Below, one piece after another: positions 1 to 8,445 of a DNA stretch of 42,169 bases. Source of the DNA: JALOAD01 sp023228995 [NCBI: Candidatus Muiribacterium halophilum] (GTDB lineage Bacteria; Muiribacteriota; Muiribacteriia; Muiribacteriales); NCBI GenBank assembly GCA_023228995.1, contig JALOAD010000030.1, positions 1 through 42,169 of the forward strand, given 5' to 3'. Under the pieces are notes generated by a model that saw only the letters and a program-made list of their open reading frames with translations, was not told where the DNA came from and did not search any database. The position numbers were made by a program, and so were the translations under genes. The first letter of the stretch is position 1, and every line of letters starts with the position of its first letter.

Positions 1-1455
1 AATTGTAAAAAGCTTAATATTGTTATTTGGTTGTCAAAAGAAGCTGATGATGAGTTTATGCGAATTAGTTATGGTGATAAAGGTAATAAGTCTAATAAGT
101 TTGAACTTGAGTTTGCTGAATTTAAAGTGGAACATGAATTTTCTGATTATATTTTGGAAATTGAAAGGAGTTTTTTTGGTATTCCTTTGATTGATGGTGT
201 TGAATTGTTGGATGAGTATTTGATTGTTGATGGGGTTTTTCCTGGAGTTGATACTCCTGAGGTGTACATTGATGACACTAGTGAGTTGGTAATAATGTGG
301 GACACAGGTGAGATACTGGCTTCAAATAATAAAAAAGATGGGAAGAAGGTCATTGTCAGACAGGGGCTTTTTGAATGTTTTACGAACATTAATGAAGAAT
401 TGGGAGAGCAGGGAAAGACCGGGGATCGGGAAACGGGATTAGGGAATGAAGAAAATGAGAGTGAAATTATAGAAGAGAGTACTGAAGAGGTGAAGCTGGA
501 TTCCGGCTCAGAAACACACCGGAATGACAGAGATTCAGAAGAGATAGAGATAGAAGCATCAAGAAAGACCGTGGATCGGGAAACGGGATTAGGGAATGAA
601 GAAAATGAGAGTGAAATTATAGAAGAGAGTACTGAAGAGGTGAAGCTGGATTCCGGCTCAGAAGCATACCGGAATGACAGTGAAGATCAAGTGTTGCTTG
701 ATAATGAAGAATTAAAAATTAAGAATGAAAAATTGGAAGAGCAGGAAGTAGGAATCAGGGAAGAAGGAGAAAGTGATGAAAAGCAAATTTCAAATGATGT
801 TGATTTATTAATTGAACATTCAAAATTGGACATTGAAAATTTGGGAGAGTGTAAAATAGAAAAAGATGAAACAAATGAAATAGAGCTGGATTCCGGCTCA
901 GAAGCATACCGGAATGACAGTGAAGATCAAGTGTTGCTTGATAATGAAGAATTAATAATTAAAAATGAAGAATTAATAATTAAAAATGAAGAATTGGGAG
1001 AGCAAGAAATAGAAGAAAATGAGACAATAGAAATAGAGCTGGATTCCGGCTTAGAAACATACCGGAATGACACTGAAGAGCAAGTGTTAAACTATAGTGA
1101 AGAGTTGAAAGAGTATTTTGGAGAAGATAGTTTCGAGGTTGTTTATCTTAGAGATAAAGTTATCGATATTGCTGATATTAATACATTTATTGTTATTGAT
1201 GATGGTTATTATTTTGTTAAAGTTTATGATGTTGAGACAAAAATTTATACGATTTTTGAGGTGCTTTTTAATAAAGAATTGGAATTTGAAAAAAATACTG
1301 TGTTGTTTATAAAAAATGAGATTGAAGAATTGAAAGTTAGACTGATTGCTGATAAGTATTTAGAGCTTTTATATAAAATTAGTGATAAATTATATAAGAA
1401 AATAGTAAAAAAAGCTGTGAGAAGTGAACGGGTTAATGTGGAAAATTTAAAATAG
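1..1455 (+). CDS. Acidic repeat-containing protein, 5' end cut by window edge
   Basis: The frame is open from base 1, so the real start lies upstream and 484 residues are visible. I do not recognise the family. The N-terminal ~130 residues look like a folded domain. Residues ~135-360 are very Glu/Asp/Asn-rich and built from repeats. A 108-bp unit at 423-530 recurs at 573-680 with two mismatches, exactly 50 codons away. An LDSGSEAYRND-type segment occurs four times (near 497, 647, 887 and 1037). NEEL/KNEEL words match the intergenic aattaaaaattaagaatt repeats. The C-terminal ~110 residues look folded again (beta-rich, then a lysine-rich helix). No signal peptide can be assessed. The repeat region probably derives from intergenic DNA repeats captured in frame; the function is unknown. 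Confidence 0.75.
   Translation, partial: NCKKLNIVIWLSKEADDEFMRISYGDKGNKSNKFELEFAEFKVEHEFSDYILEIERSFFGIPLIDGVELLDEYLIVDGVFPGVDTPEVYIDDTSELVIMWDTGEILASNNKKDGKKVIVRQGLFECFTNINEELGEQGKTGDRETGLGNEENESEIIEESTEEVKLDSGSETHRNDRDSEEIEIEASRKTVDRETGLGNEENESEIIEESTEEVKLDSGSEAYRNDSEDQVLLDNEELKIKNEKLEEQEVGIREEGESDEKQISNDVDLLIEHSKLDIENLGECKIEKDETNEIELDSGSEAYRNDSEDQVLLDNEELIIKNEELIIKNEELGEQEIEENETIEIELDSGLETYRNDTEEQVLNYSEELKEYFGEDSFEVVYLRDKVIDIADINTFIVIDDGYYFVKVYDVETKIYTIFEVLFNKELEFEKNTVLFIKNEIEELKVRLIADKYLELLYKISDKLYKKIVKKAVRSERVNVENLK
421..444 (+). other. Canonical G-quadruplex-type motif inside a coding region
   Basis: Four G-tracts lie at 421-424, 428-430, 435-437 and 442-444, with loops of 3, 4 and 4 nt, in otherwise very G-poor DNA. 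The second copy of the repeat (from 573) keeps three of the tracts. Whether it folds is inference. Confidence 0.5.
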
Positions 1456-2181
1456 ATGGGAAATATATAAGTTGCTGTGAGCGGATTATGAGGATGCTCG
1501 TTGAGCATCAATTAAAAATTAAGAATTAAGAATTTGTAAAGCAATTAAGAACAGAGAGCAGTTTTACCACGGATTACACGGATGGCCACGGATAGTGCTG
1601 AAAAATTAAAGTTTATGATTAGGAAGTACCATAAACCTTGAATAAAATATTGTGATATTTACATAAATGAATTTATGACATATCAACTATTTTATTCTGT
1701 GACTTTTGAGAAGAATAAAAGTGTTTAATTTTTTAAATAAAATAAAAGAGAAGAAATTAATATTGATAAATAGGAAGTTTTAGAATTGGTAGAATTAAAG
1801 GGAAAAGTTTTTTTACCACGGATTATGAGGATGCTCGTTGAGCATCAATTAAAAATTAAGAATTAAAAATTAAGAATTTGTAAAGCAATTAAGATCAGAG
1901 AGCGGTTTTACCACGGATTACACGGATGGCTACGGATAGTGCGAGGCAAGATTTGAGCAAAATTAAAATTTATGGTTAGAACTCCATAAATTACGAATAA
2001 AATATTTTATATTTATATAAATGAATTTATAACATATAAAATGATATTTATTCTATTTTTTGGGAAAAAATTTTAATTTTAAAAAAAAGATTATAAAGAA
2101 ATAAGATTAAAATCTTGAAAATACATAAAGTGTTTAATTTTAAAAAAAGATGAAAATGAATGTTGTATTTTAGGGGTTTAT
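1456..2181. repeat. Gene-free region made of composite dispersed repeats
   Basis: No credible gene is seen in these 726 bases. A composite unit occurs twice (about 1484-1600 and 1817-1940). Each copy has a GGATTATGA fragment, a GATGCTC-gtt-GAGCATC hairpin, aattaaaaattaagaatt words, a TTTGTAAAGCAATTAAGA segment, and a CCACGGATTACACGGAT element. The last two parts recur at 2566-2610 and 4450-4494. A diverged copy (about 1600-1715) and a good copy (1912-2086) of the ~165-bp dispersed element are also present. Confidence 0.8.
1912..2086 (+). repeat. Dispersed ~165-bp element, copy 1
   Basis: It begins with CCACGGATTACACGGAT, then a stem formed by TTTATGG and CCATAAA, then an AT-only stretch ending in a run containing TTTTGGGAAAAAATTTTAA. 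Near-identical copies lie at 8012-8190 and 10422-10583. It carries no ORF. It could be a MITE-like or structured RNA element; no terminal transposon repeats are obvious. Confidence 0.75.
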
Positions 2182-2556
2182 ATGTCTTTGATTTTTGAAG
2201 AGGAAACTTATAAAATTAGGAATGTTATATTTGAAGTTTATAATGAAGTGGGTTCTGGTTTTTTAGAAAATGTTTATCAGGAATGTATGGAGATTGAATT
2301 GTGTAAAAATGAAATTCCTTTTGAATCTCAAAAAGAGATAAATGTTTATTATAAAGAACAAAAGTTGGCTCAGATATATAAAGCGGACTTAATTTGTTTT
2401 AGTAATATTATTATTGAAATTAAGGCTGTGAGGAATTTGTTGTCTTATCATGAGTCGCAAATAATGAATTATTTGAAAGCTACTAATATGAAATTGGGTC
2501 TTTTGGTAAACTTTGGTGGTTATCCTAAACCTGAGATTAAAAGAGTTGCTAATTAA
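2182..2556 (+). CDS. GxxExxY family protein, copy 1
   Basis: This 124-residue protein belongs to the GxxExxY family, a small PD-(D/E)XK-like fold of unknown function that is common in repeat-rich genomes. The name-giving motif is visible as GFLENVY near residue 30. It is followed by the usual ADLICFSNIIIEIKAV strand with a D...E-x-K nuclease-like arrangement. The ATG has an AGGGG ribosome site 6-8 nt upstream. A second gene of identical length lies at 10037-10411. Both sit next to a copy of the ~165-bp dispersed element. The family call is secure; any nuclease activity is inference. Confidence 0.88.
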   Translation: MSLIFEEETYKIRNVIFEVYNEVGSGFLENVYQECMEIELCKNEIPFESQKEINVYYKEQKLAQIYKADLICFSNIIIEIKAVRNLLSYHESQIMNYLKATNMKLGLLVNFGGYPKPEIKRVAN

Positions 2557-2988
2557 TAATGAAAAATTTGTAAAGCAATTAAGAACAGAGAGCAGTTTTA
2601 CCACGGATAGAGCAAGGTGAACTTGCTAATTAAAAATTAAGAATTAAGAATTAATAATGAAAAATTCATAAATGTTAAGTTAAAAAAGATTGATTTACAT
2701 AAATAAATTTATGACATTATCTTTTTTTATTAATAAGCTTTAAATATGCTATTTAAGCTAAATAATTTTCTTAAGGAAAATGTTAAAAAAAAGAAAGAGG
2801 TTACAGGGTTTTGTTTAAATAAATATAAATGGAGTTGGTGTTATTATATTGTTATGAAAAAATTACCTATTGGAATTTCTACATTAGAAAAAATAATTAA
2901 TAATAATTATGTATATATTGATAAGACAAAAATTGCTCTTGAGCTTATTGAAAATGGTGGTGGATATTATTTTTTATCTCGTCCTAGA
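2550..2988 (+). repeat. Segmental duplication, copy A
   Basis: These 439 bases appear identical to 4434-4872 by direct reading. They cover the intergenic repeats, the leader and the first ~45 codons of the AAA-ATPase gene. Identity stops abruptly at a C/A difference (2989 versus 4873), after which the genes diverge. This pattern suggests recent gene conversion or duplication by recombination. Confidence 0.85.
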
Positions 2989-4392
2989 CGATTTGGTAAA
3001 TCTTTGTTTTTAGATGCTTTAAAAGAAATATTTCATGGTAATAAAGAGCTTTTTAAGGGTTTATTTATTTATGACAAATATGATTTTGAAAAATATCCTG
3101 TAATTCATATTTCATTTGGGTCTGGTGAATTTAGAACAAAACAAAGTTTGAAGCAACGAATAAATGAAGTTTTTGTAAATAACATTCGAGAAATAGGTTT
3201 AGATTTTGAATTGAAAAAATCTATTGTTGGAAATTTTGAAGAACTTATTTATCAGGCATACAAAAAATATAATCAGAGAGTTGTTATATTGATTGATGAG
3301 TATGATAAACCTATTTTAGATAATATTGATAATAAAGAGGCTGCAATACGGATAAGAGATGAACTTAAAGGATTTTATTCTGTAATAAAGGATTCAGATG
3401 AATATTTGAAATTTGTTTTTTTAACAGGTGTAAGTAAATTTAGTAAAGTAAGTCTTTTTAGTGGTCTTAATAATCTTAATGATATAACTTTGGATAAAAA
3501 TTATTCCACAATATGTGGGTATACTCAAGATGAACTTGAAGAAAATTTTAGAGTCCATTTAAAGGGTCAGGATTTACAAAAGATAAAAGAATGGTATGAC
3601 GGTTATAAATGGCTTGGAGAAAGTGTTTATAATCCGTATGACATTCTGCTTTTTATTCAAAAAGGTTATGAATTTAGAAATTATTGGTTTTCAACAGCAA
3701 CACCAAGTTTTTTATTAAAACTTATTGAAAAAAATAACTATTTTTTGCCTAATTTTGAAAATATTATATTAGATGAGAGAATAATTGAAAGTTTTGATAT
3801 TGATAATATTCAAATTGAAAATCTTATGTGGCAGACTGGTTATCTGACAATAGATAAAGTTGAACCTCTTTTAAATAATCTTGAATATCACTTAAAAATT
3901 CCAAATAGAGAAGTTGAGATGTCATTACTAAGTTCTCTTGCTGAATATATGACTAAAAGTCAAACTGGAGTAAAACATTCAAATAATATGCTAAGAGCAT
4001 TGTTGAAGATTGATATGAAAGAATTTGAAATTAGCTTGAAAGCACTATATGCATCGATTGCTTATAACAATTTTACTAATAGTGAAATTCACAAATATGA
4101 AGGTTATTATATAAGTGTTTTTTATGCATATATAAAGTCTCTTGGTGTTGATATTAAAAATGAAGATCCTACAAATACGGGTAGGATTGATATTGCTATT
4201 ATGTTGCCTGATACAATTTATATAATTGAATTTAAGATTGATGGTTCAAATTCTTTAAAGCAGATAAAGGATAAAAAATACCATGAGAAATACATTGATT
4301 GTAATAAAAAAATTATATTAATTGGTATTGAATTTGATAAGAAAGAAAGAAATGTAAGTAAGTTACAATGGGAAGAGTTGGTAAAAGAATAA
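2854..4392 (+). CDS. AAA-ATPase / PD-(D/E)XK nuclease-like protein, copy A
   Basis: This 512-residue protein has the AAA-ATPase-like plus DUF1703-type C-terminal nuclease architecture, widespread in multi-copy families of unknown role, probably mobile or defence related. Walker A is RPRRFGKS (G48-K49-S50), and Walker B is ILIDEYDKP (D148, E149). The C-terminal PD-(D/E)XK core is visible as GRID (D446) and IEFK (E459, K461). I start at the ATG at 2854 because the family begins MKKLPIGIS. The frame continues 36 codons further up to 2746, but that extension is unlike the family and has no ribosome site. The gene is followed by a paralogue in tandem. Confidence 0.88.
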   Translation: MKKLPIGISTLEKIINNNYVYIDKTKIALELIENGGGYYFLSRPRRFGKSLFLDALKEIFHGNKELFKGLFIYDKYDFEKYPVIHISFGSGEFRTKQSLKQRINEVFVNNIREIGLDFELKKSIVGNFEELIYQAYKKYNQRVVILIDEYDKPILDNIDNKEAAIRIRDELKGFYSVIKDSDEYLKFVFLTGVSKFSKVSLFSGLNNLNDITLDKNYSTICGYTQDELEENFRVHLKGQDLQKIKEWYDGYKWLGESVYNPYDILLFIQKGYEFRNYWFSTATPSFLLKLIEKNNYFLPNFENIILDERIIESFDIDNIQIENLMWQTGYLTIDKVEPLLNNLEYHLKIPNREVEMSLLSSLAEYMTKSQTGVKHSNNMLRALLKIDMKEFEISLKALYASIAYNNFTNSEIHKYEGYYISVFYAYIKSLGVDIKNEDPTNTGRIDIAIMLPDTIYIIEFKIDGSNSLKQIKDKKYHEKYIDCNKKIILIGIEFDKKERNVSKLQWEELVKE

Positions 4393-4737
4393 TGAAGAAG
4401 CCGGGCGAAGTAGGAAGATCAATTAAAAATTAATAATTAATAATGAAAAATTTGTAAAGCAATTAAGAACAGAGAGCAGTTTTACCACGGATAGAGCAAG
4501 GTGAACTTGCTAATTAAAAATTAAGAATTAAGAATTAATAATGAAAAATTCATAAATGTTAAGTTAAAAAAGATTGATTTACATAAATAAATTTATGACA
4601 TTATCTTTTTTTATTAATAAGCTTTAAATATGCTATTTAAGCTAAATAATTTTCTTAAGGAAAATGTTAAAAAAAAGAAAGAGGTTACAGGGTTTTGTTT
4701 AAATAAATATAAATGGAGTTGGTGTTATTATATTGTT
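4393..4737. repeat. Intergenic repeats between the tandem AAA genes
   Basis: It holds aattaaaaattaataatt words, the TTTGTAAAGCAATTAAGA / CCACGGATAG element, a short AGCAAG-gtgaa-CTTGCT hairpin and the duplicated leader (4434-4737, part of the block identical to 2550-2988). I see no gene in it. Confidence 0.8.
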
Positions 4738-4872
4738 ATGAAAAAATTACCTATTGGAATTTCTACATTAGAAAAAATAATTAATAATAATTATGTATAT
4801 ATTGATAAGACAAAAATTGCTCTTGAGCTTATTGAAAATGGTGGTGGATATTATTTTTTATCTCGTCCTAGA
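4434..4872 (+). repeat. Segmental duplication, copy B
   Basis: Partner of 2550-2988, offset by exactly 1884 bases, with no differences seen by eye across 439 bases. Confidence 0.85.
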
Positions 4873-6285
4873 AGGTTTGGTAAATCATTATTTTTGGATA
4901 CATTGAAAGAGATTTTTTATGGTAATAAAGAGCTTTTTAAAGGTTTACATATTTATGATAAATATGATTTTGAAAAGTATCCGGTTATAAGAATAAGTTT
5001 TAATGATGGTGGTGTGAAATGTGGTGATGATTTAAAACAGTTTATTCGGGAAATACTAGAGAAAAGTATAAAAGAACTGGATTTGAATATTTCACTTGGA
5101 ATTACTGTAAGAGAAAGTTTTAATAATGTGATAATTGAAACATTTAAAAAATATAATCAGAGAGTTGTTATATTAATTGATGAATATGATAAACCTATTT
5201 TAGATAATATTGATGATAAAGAGATTGCAAAAGAAATAAGGGATGAATTGAAAAATTTTTATTCAGTTATAAAAGGTGCTGACGAATATTTGAAATTTGT
5301 TTTTTTAACAGGTGTGAGTAAATTTAGTAAAGTAAGTCTTTTTAGTGGTCTTAATAATTTAAATGATATTACATTAAATCCTAATTTTTCTACAATATGT
5401 GGTTATACACAAAGTGAGTTGGAAGAAAGTTTTAAAGAGCATTTAAAGGGACAGGATTTGAATGAAATAAGACAATGGTATAATGGCTATAAATGGCTTG
5501 GGGATAGTGTTTACAATCCTTTTGATATTTTGCTTTTTATATCAAATAATTTTATATATGAAAATTACTGGTTTTCTACTGCAACACCAACATTTCTGCT
5601 TAAATTGATTGATAAATACCGATATTATCTTCCTGATCTTGAAAATATTAAAGTTGATAATTCAATACTGGAAAGTTTTGATGTAGATAATATAAAACTT
5701 GAGACTCTGATGTGGCAGACAGGTTATCTTACAATTGATAAAACAGAGAATTTGTTGAATAAGATTGAGTATATTCTTAAAATGCCTAACAGAGAGATTG
5801 AAATGTCATTGTTGAGTTCAGTTGCTGAATATATGACTAAAAGTCCAACTGGGACAAGACATTCAAATAATATGTTAAGAGCATTATTAAATAAAAATAT
5901 GGAAGAATTTGAAACAAGTCTTAAAGCTCTTTTTGCATCAATTGCTTATAACAATTTTACTAATAGTGAAATTCACAAATATGAAGGTTATTATATTAGT
6001 GTTTTTTATGCATATATAAAGTCTTTTGGTGTTGATATTAAAAATGAAGATTCTACAAATGGAAGGATTGATATTACTATTATGTTGCCTGATACAATTT
6101 ATCTAATTGAATTTAAGATTGATGATAAGCATGCATTAGACCAGATTAAAGAGAAAAAATATTATGAAAAATTTTTAGATACAGATAAGGAAATAATTTT
6201 AATTGGAATTGAATTTTCAACTGAAGAAAGAAATGTGGTTAAAATAGAAAGTGAAAGATGTAAAGCGTCGGGAAATCTGGGATGA
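4738..6285 (+). CDS. AAA-ATPase / PD-(D/E)XK nuclease-like protein, copy B
   Basis: This 515-residue paralogue of the preceding gene has the same Walker A (RPRRFGKS), Walker B (ILIDEYDKP) and GRID...IEFK nuclease core. The first ~45 codons are identical in DNA to copy A. The body is clearly diverged (for example residues 90-140), and near-identical DNA returns around the SEIHKYEGYY segment. The C-terminus differs from copy A: the last residues (ERCKASGNLG) are encoded by the G-rich repeat that follows, so the stop codon was supplied by a repeat. The start was chosen as in copy A. Confidence 0.87.
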   Translation: MKKLPIGISTLEKIINNNYVYIDKTKIALELIENGGGYYFLSRPRRFGKSLFLDTLKEIFYGNKELFKGLHIYDKYDFEKYPVIRISFNDGGVKCGDDLKQFIREILEKSIKELDLNISLGITVRESFNNVIIETFKKYNQRVVILIDEYDKPILDNIDDKEIAKEIRDELKNFYSVIKGADEYLKFVFLTGVSKFSKVSLFSGLNNLNDITLNPNFSTICGYTQSELEESFKEHLKGQDLNEIRQWYNGYKWLGDSVYNPFDILLFISNNFIYENYWFSTATPTFLLKLIDKYRYYLPDLENIKVDNSILESFDVDNIKLETLMWQTGYLTIDKTENLLNKIEYILKMPNREIEMSLLSSVAEYMTKSPTGTRHSNNMLRALLNKNMEEFETSLKALFASIAYNNFTNSEIHKYEGYYISVFYAYIKSFGVDIKNEDSTNGRIDITIMLPDTIYLIEFKIDDKHALDQIKEKKYYEKFLDTDKEIILIGIEFSTEERNVVKIESERCKASGNLG

Positions 6286-6300
6286 AACCTGGATACGGGG
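6268..6300 (+). repeat. G-rich 3' element 1
   Basis: Spans the stop codon of AAA copy B. It has G-tracts separated by GAAATCT / ATGAAACC-type loops. It is one of eight such elements located at gene 3' ends. Confidence 0.6.
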
Positions 6301-6308
6301 AAATTACT

Positions 6309-6495
6309 GTTAGCGGATTATGAATAATCCTAGTAAGCGGAATACTAAAGTATTCCTAGTAAGCAGACTCTAAAGAGTCTTAGTAAGAGGTTTTAAACTA
6401 GACCGAAGGTCTTTACTAACGAGCGAAGCGAAGTGCTAACTAAGCTGTGAAATAGCTATTTACTAATAAATTCATTTAAAATGAATTTATGTTTA
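6309..6495 (+). repeat. Hairpin-string array 1
   Basis: Small perfect hairpins are joined by a constant 8-nt linker. The hairpins are GGATTAT-ga-ATAATCC (6315-6330), GGAATACT-aa-AGTATTCC (6339-6356), AGACTCT-aa-AGAGTCT (6365-6380) and AGACC-gaa-GGTCT (6400-6412). The linkers are TAGTAAGC/TAGTAAGA on the left and TTACTAAC on the right. GCGAAGC and a long AT stem (AATAAATTCATTT / AATGAATTTAT) follow. The outer GTTAGC (6309-6314) pairs with GCTAAC (about 6435-6440), so the whole could fold as a multi-branched structure. It lies just upstream of the sugar transferase gene. Confidence 0.85.
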
Positions 6496-6526
6496 CTTGC
6501 TTTAATAAATATAATAAGGTTGGGGT

Positions 6527-7903
6527 ATGCGGAGATATTTTTTTAGATTATTTTTATTATTGTCTGATGCAGTTGCTTTTTTTACTGCTTTTTATATAGT
6601 TTATTTTGCGTTTAATTACTTTTATCCTGAGTTTAAATATTCTAATAATCTTCTTTTTGTTGATCTTGTGATTTTTATTATTATAATGATGATTGAAGAG
6701 ACTTATTCTCTTAGGGAAGAAGACCTTATTAAAAAGTCTTATTATATTATGAAAGGTGTTTTTTTTACTTATGTGATTAGTTTTTTGTTTTTGTATAACT
6801 TGTCTCAGTATTCTTTAAAACAAAAGTATATTTTGATTGGTAATACTACTTTGTGGTTTTTTTTGTTATTTTTTATTGTTTTGTTGATGAGATATATTAC
6901 AGAACGATTTTGTGTTAACAATAATGTTTATTTTAGAAAAACATTATTGATTATATCTGATAATGATGACAAAAAAGTTTTTAGGCAAATATTTAACAAG
7001 GGATATGCTAAAGCAAATAGAATTAAAAAAACGGTTAAACATAAAGATGTAATGAGTTTATCAGAAGAAGATATTACAGTTTTATTGAAAGAAAATGAAA
7101 TAAATCAAGTGATTATTTTTTCAAAAAATTTATCATTGAGTGAATTAATTTTTTTACAGAGAAAATTTGAAGGAAGGGTATATTTTATTAAGATAATACC
7201 GGAAATGACTTTTCTGAAACTGGCAGAACTTGAAGTTATTGAGATAAACAATTTTCTTGTATTGGAAAATAGGCAAAATTTATTAAGTCCTTACAGGAAT
7301 CTTATAAAAAGATTGTTTGATATTTTTGGTTCAATTATAGGAATAATAATACTTAGTCCTGTTTTCATATTTATAATAATAGCAATTAAGTTAACTTCGA
7401 AAGGACCAGTTTTTTATGCTCACAAAAGGCTTGGAAAGAATAAAAAAATATTTGGTTGCTGGAAGTTTAGAACAATGGTTTTGAATGCTGATAAAATATT
7501 GGAAGAATGGTTGGAAAAAAATCCTGAGATTAGAGAAGAGTTTTATAAAGATTTTAAATTAAAAGACGATCCTAGAATAACAAGTATAGGAAACTTTCTG
7601 AGAAAGACTTCATTGGATGAGTTTCCACAATTATGGAATGTTATTAAAGGAGAAATGTCTCTTGTTGGTCCAAGACCTATTGTGGAAAAAGAAGTTTTTA
7701 AATATAAAGAATGGTCAGATATGTTGTTTAGAGTAAAACCTGGAATTACTGGAATGTGGCAGGCTTCTGGAAGAAACGATATCGAATATGATGATAGAGT
7801 TGAACTTGATATGTATTATATAAAAAATTGGTCCTTATGGCTTGATATTGTTATTATAATTAAAACAATTATTGCGGTTTTTATGAAAAAAGGTGCTTAT
7901 TAA
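6527..7903 (+). CDS. Polyprenyl-phosphate sugar phosphotransferase (WbaP/WcaJ-like)
   Basis: This 458-residue membrane enzyme probably starts glycan assembly by moving a sugar-1-phosphate from a nucleotide sugar to undecaprenyl phosphate. About four membrane segments fill residues 1-125. A CoA-binding-like domain follows. After one more hydrophobic hairpin (~265-290) comes the bacterial sugar transferase domain, with KGPVFYAHKRLGKN, WKFRTM, DDPRITSIGNFLRK, DEFPQLWNVIKGEMSLVGPRP (split by eye) and KPGITGMWQASGRN. The length fits the full-size WbaP/WcaJ class. The sugar specificity cannot be read from the sequence. The ATG follows a GGGG ribosome site, and a TATAAT lies at 6510-6515. It is the first gene of the polysaccharide locus. 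Confidence 0.92.
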   Translation: MRRYFFRLFLLLSDAVAFFTAFYIVYFAFNYFYPEFKYSNNLLFVDLVIFIIIMMIEETYSLREEDLIKKSYYIMKGVFFTYVISFLFLYNLSQYSLKQKYILIGNTTLWFFLLFFIVLLMRYITERFCVNNNVYFRKTLLIISDNDDKKVFRQIFNKGYAKANRIKKTVKHKDVMSLSEEDITVLLKENEINQVIIFSKNLSLSELIFLQRKFEGRVYFIKIIPEMTFLKLAELEVIEINNFLVLENRQNLLSPYRNLIKRLFDIFGSIIGIIILSPVFIFIIIAIKLTSKGPVFYAHKRLGKNKKIFGCWKFRTMVLNADKILEEWLEKNPEIREEFYKDFKLKDDPRITSIGNFLRKTSLDEFPQLWNVIKGEMSLVGPRPIVEKEVFKYKEWSDMLFRVKPGITGMWQASGRNDIEYDDRVELDMYYIKNWSLWLDIVIIIKTIIAVFMKKGAY

Positions 7904-8011
7904 GAATTAAAAACTTTGGAAAAACTTAAAATCAAAAGAGAAGTGCAAAAAGCCGTGACAGATAGAGCGTGACATGTCATTTTATGACATTAGTGACAAA
8001 AAGTAAAGGCG

Positions 8012-8190
8012 TTTTACCACGGATTACACGGATGAACACGGATAGAGCGAGGCAAGATTTGAGCAAAATTAAAATTTATGGTTAGAACGCCATAAATTAC
8101 GAATAAAATATTTTATATTTATATAAATGAATTTATAACTTATAAAATGATATTTATTCTATTTTTGGGGAAAAAATTTTAATTTTTAAA
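8012..8190 (+). repeat. Dispersed ~165-bp element, copy 2
   Basis: It matches 1912-2086 nearly base for base, with small differences such as ggggaaaaaatttt against tgggaaaaaatttt. It includes the CCACGGATTACACGGAT head and the GAGGCAAGATTTGAGC segment shared with copy 1. Confidence 0.75.
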
Positions 8191-8221
8191 AGAGTGAATA
8201 AAAAAAATAAGTGGAAATTAC

Positions 8222-8370
8222 TGTGAGCGAGATATGAAATCTCGAGTGAGCAAAATACTATGTATTTTTAGTAAGAGGTTTTAAACTAGACCGAAGGTCT
8301 TTACTAACGAGCGATGCGAGTGCTAACTAGACTGTCAAAATGTTCAGTGAACATTTTGACAGTCGTTAAC
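8222..8370 (+). repeat. Hairpin-string array 2
   Basis: The hairpins are CGAGAT-atgaa-ATCTCG (8228-8244), AAAATAC-tat-GTATTTT (8252-8268) and AGACC-gaa-GGTCT. They are joined by GTGAGC / TAGTAAGA linkers and followed by TTACTAAC and GAGCGATGCGAGTGC. It ends in a large perfect palindrome at 8330-8364 (17-bp arms around one G). It lies about 80 bases upstream of manC. Confidence 0.83.
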
Positions 8371-8445
8371 TTAAAAACTTTATAATAATCTGATGAAGTT
8401 TTGCTAACAGTAACTTTGGTTACATTATTTTCAAGGGGTATTGAT

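Larger units (their letters stand above)
7904..8445. repeat. Gene-free repeat region upstream of manC
   Basis: It contains an ATGTCAT-ttt-ATGACAT hairpin (7974-7990), the ~165-bp dispersed element (8012-8190) and hairpin array 2 (8222-8370). I see no gene. Confidence 0.8.

Noticed and set aside
1456-2181. Non-coding RNA gene or tRNA in the long gap
   Set aside because: No tRNA-like cloverleaf or known RNA motif is seen; the content is explained by dispersed repeats.
2746-2853. N-terminal 36-codon extension of the AAA genes
   Set aside because: There is no ribosome site, and family members begin at MKKLPIGIS. The extension is conserved only because the DNA block is duplicated.
6309-6495. Hairpin arrays as CRISPR arrays
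   Set aside because: The constant part is only ~8 nt, the variable parts are self-complementary and shared between arrays, and no cas genes are present.
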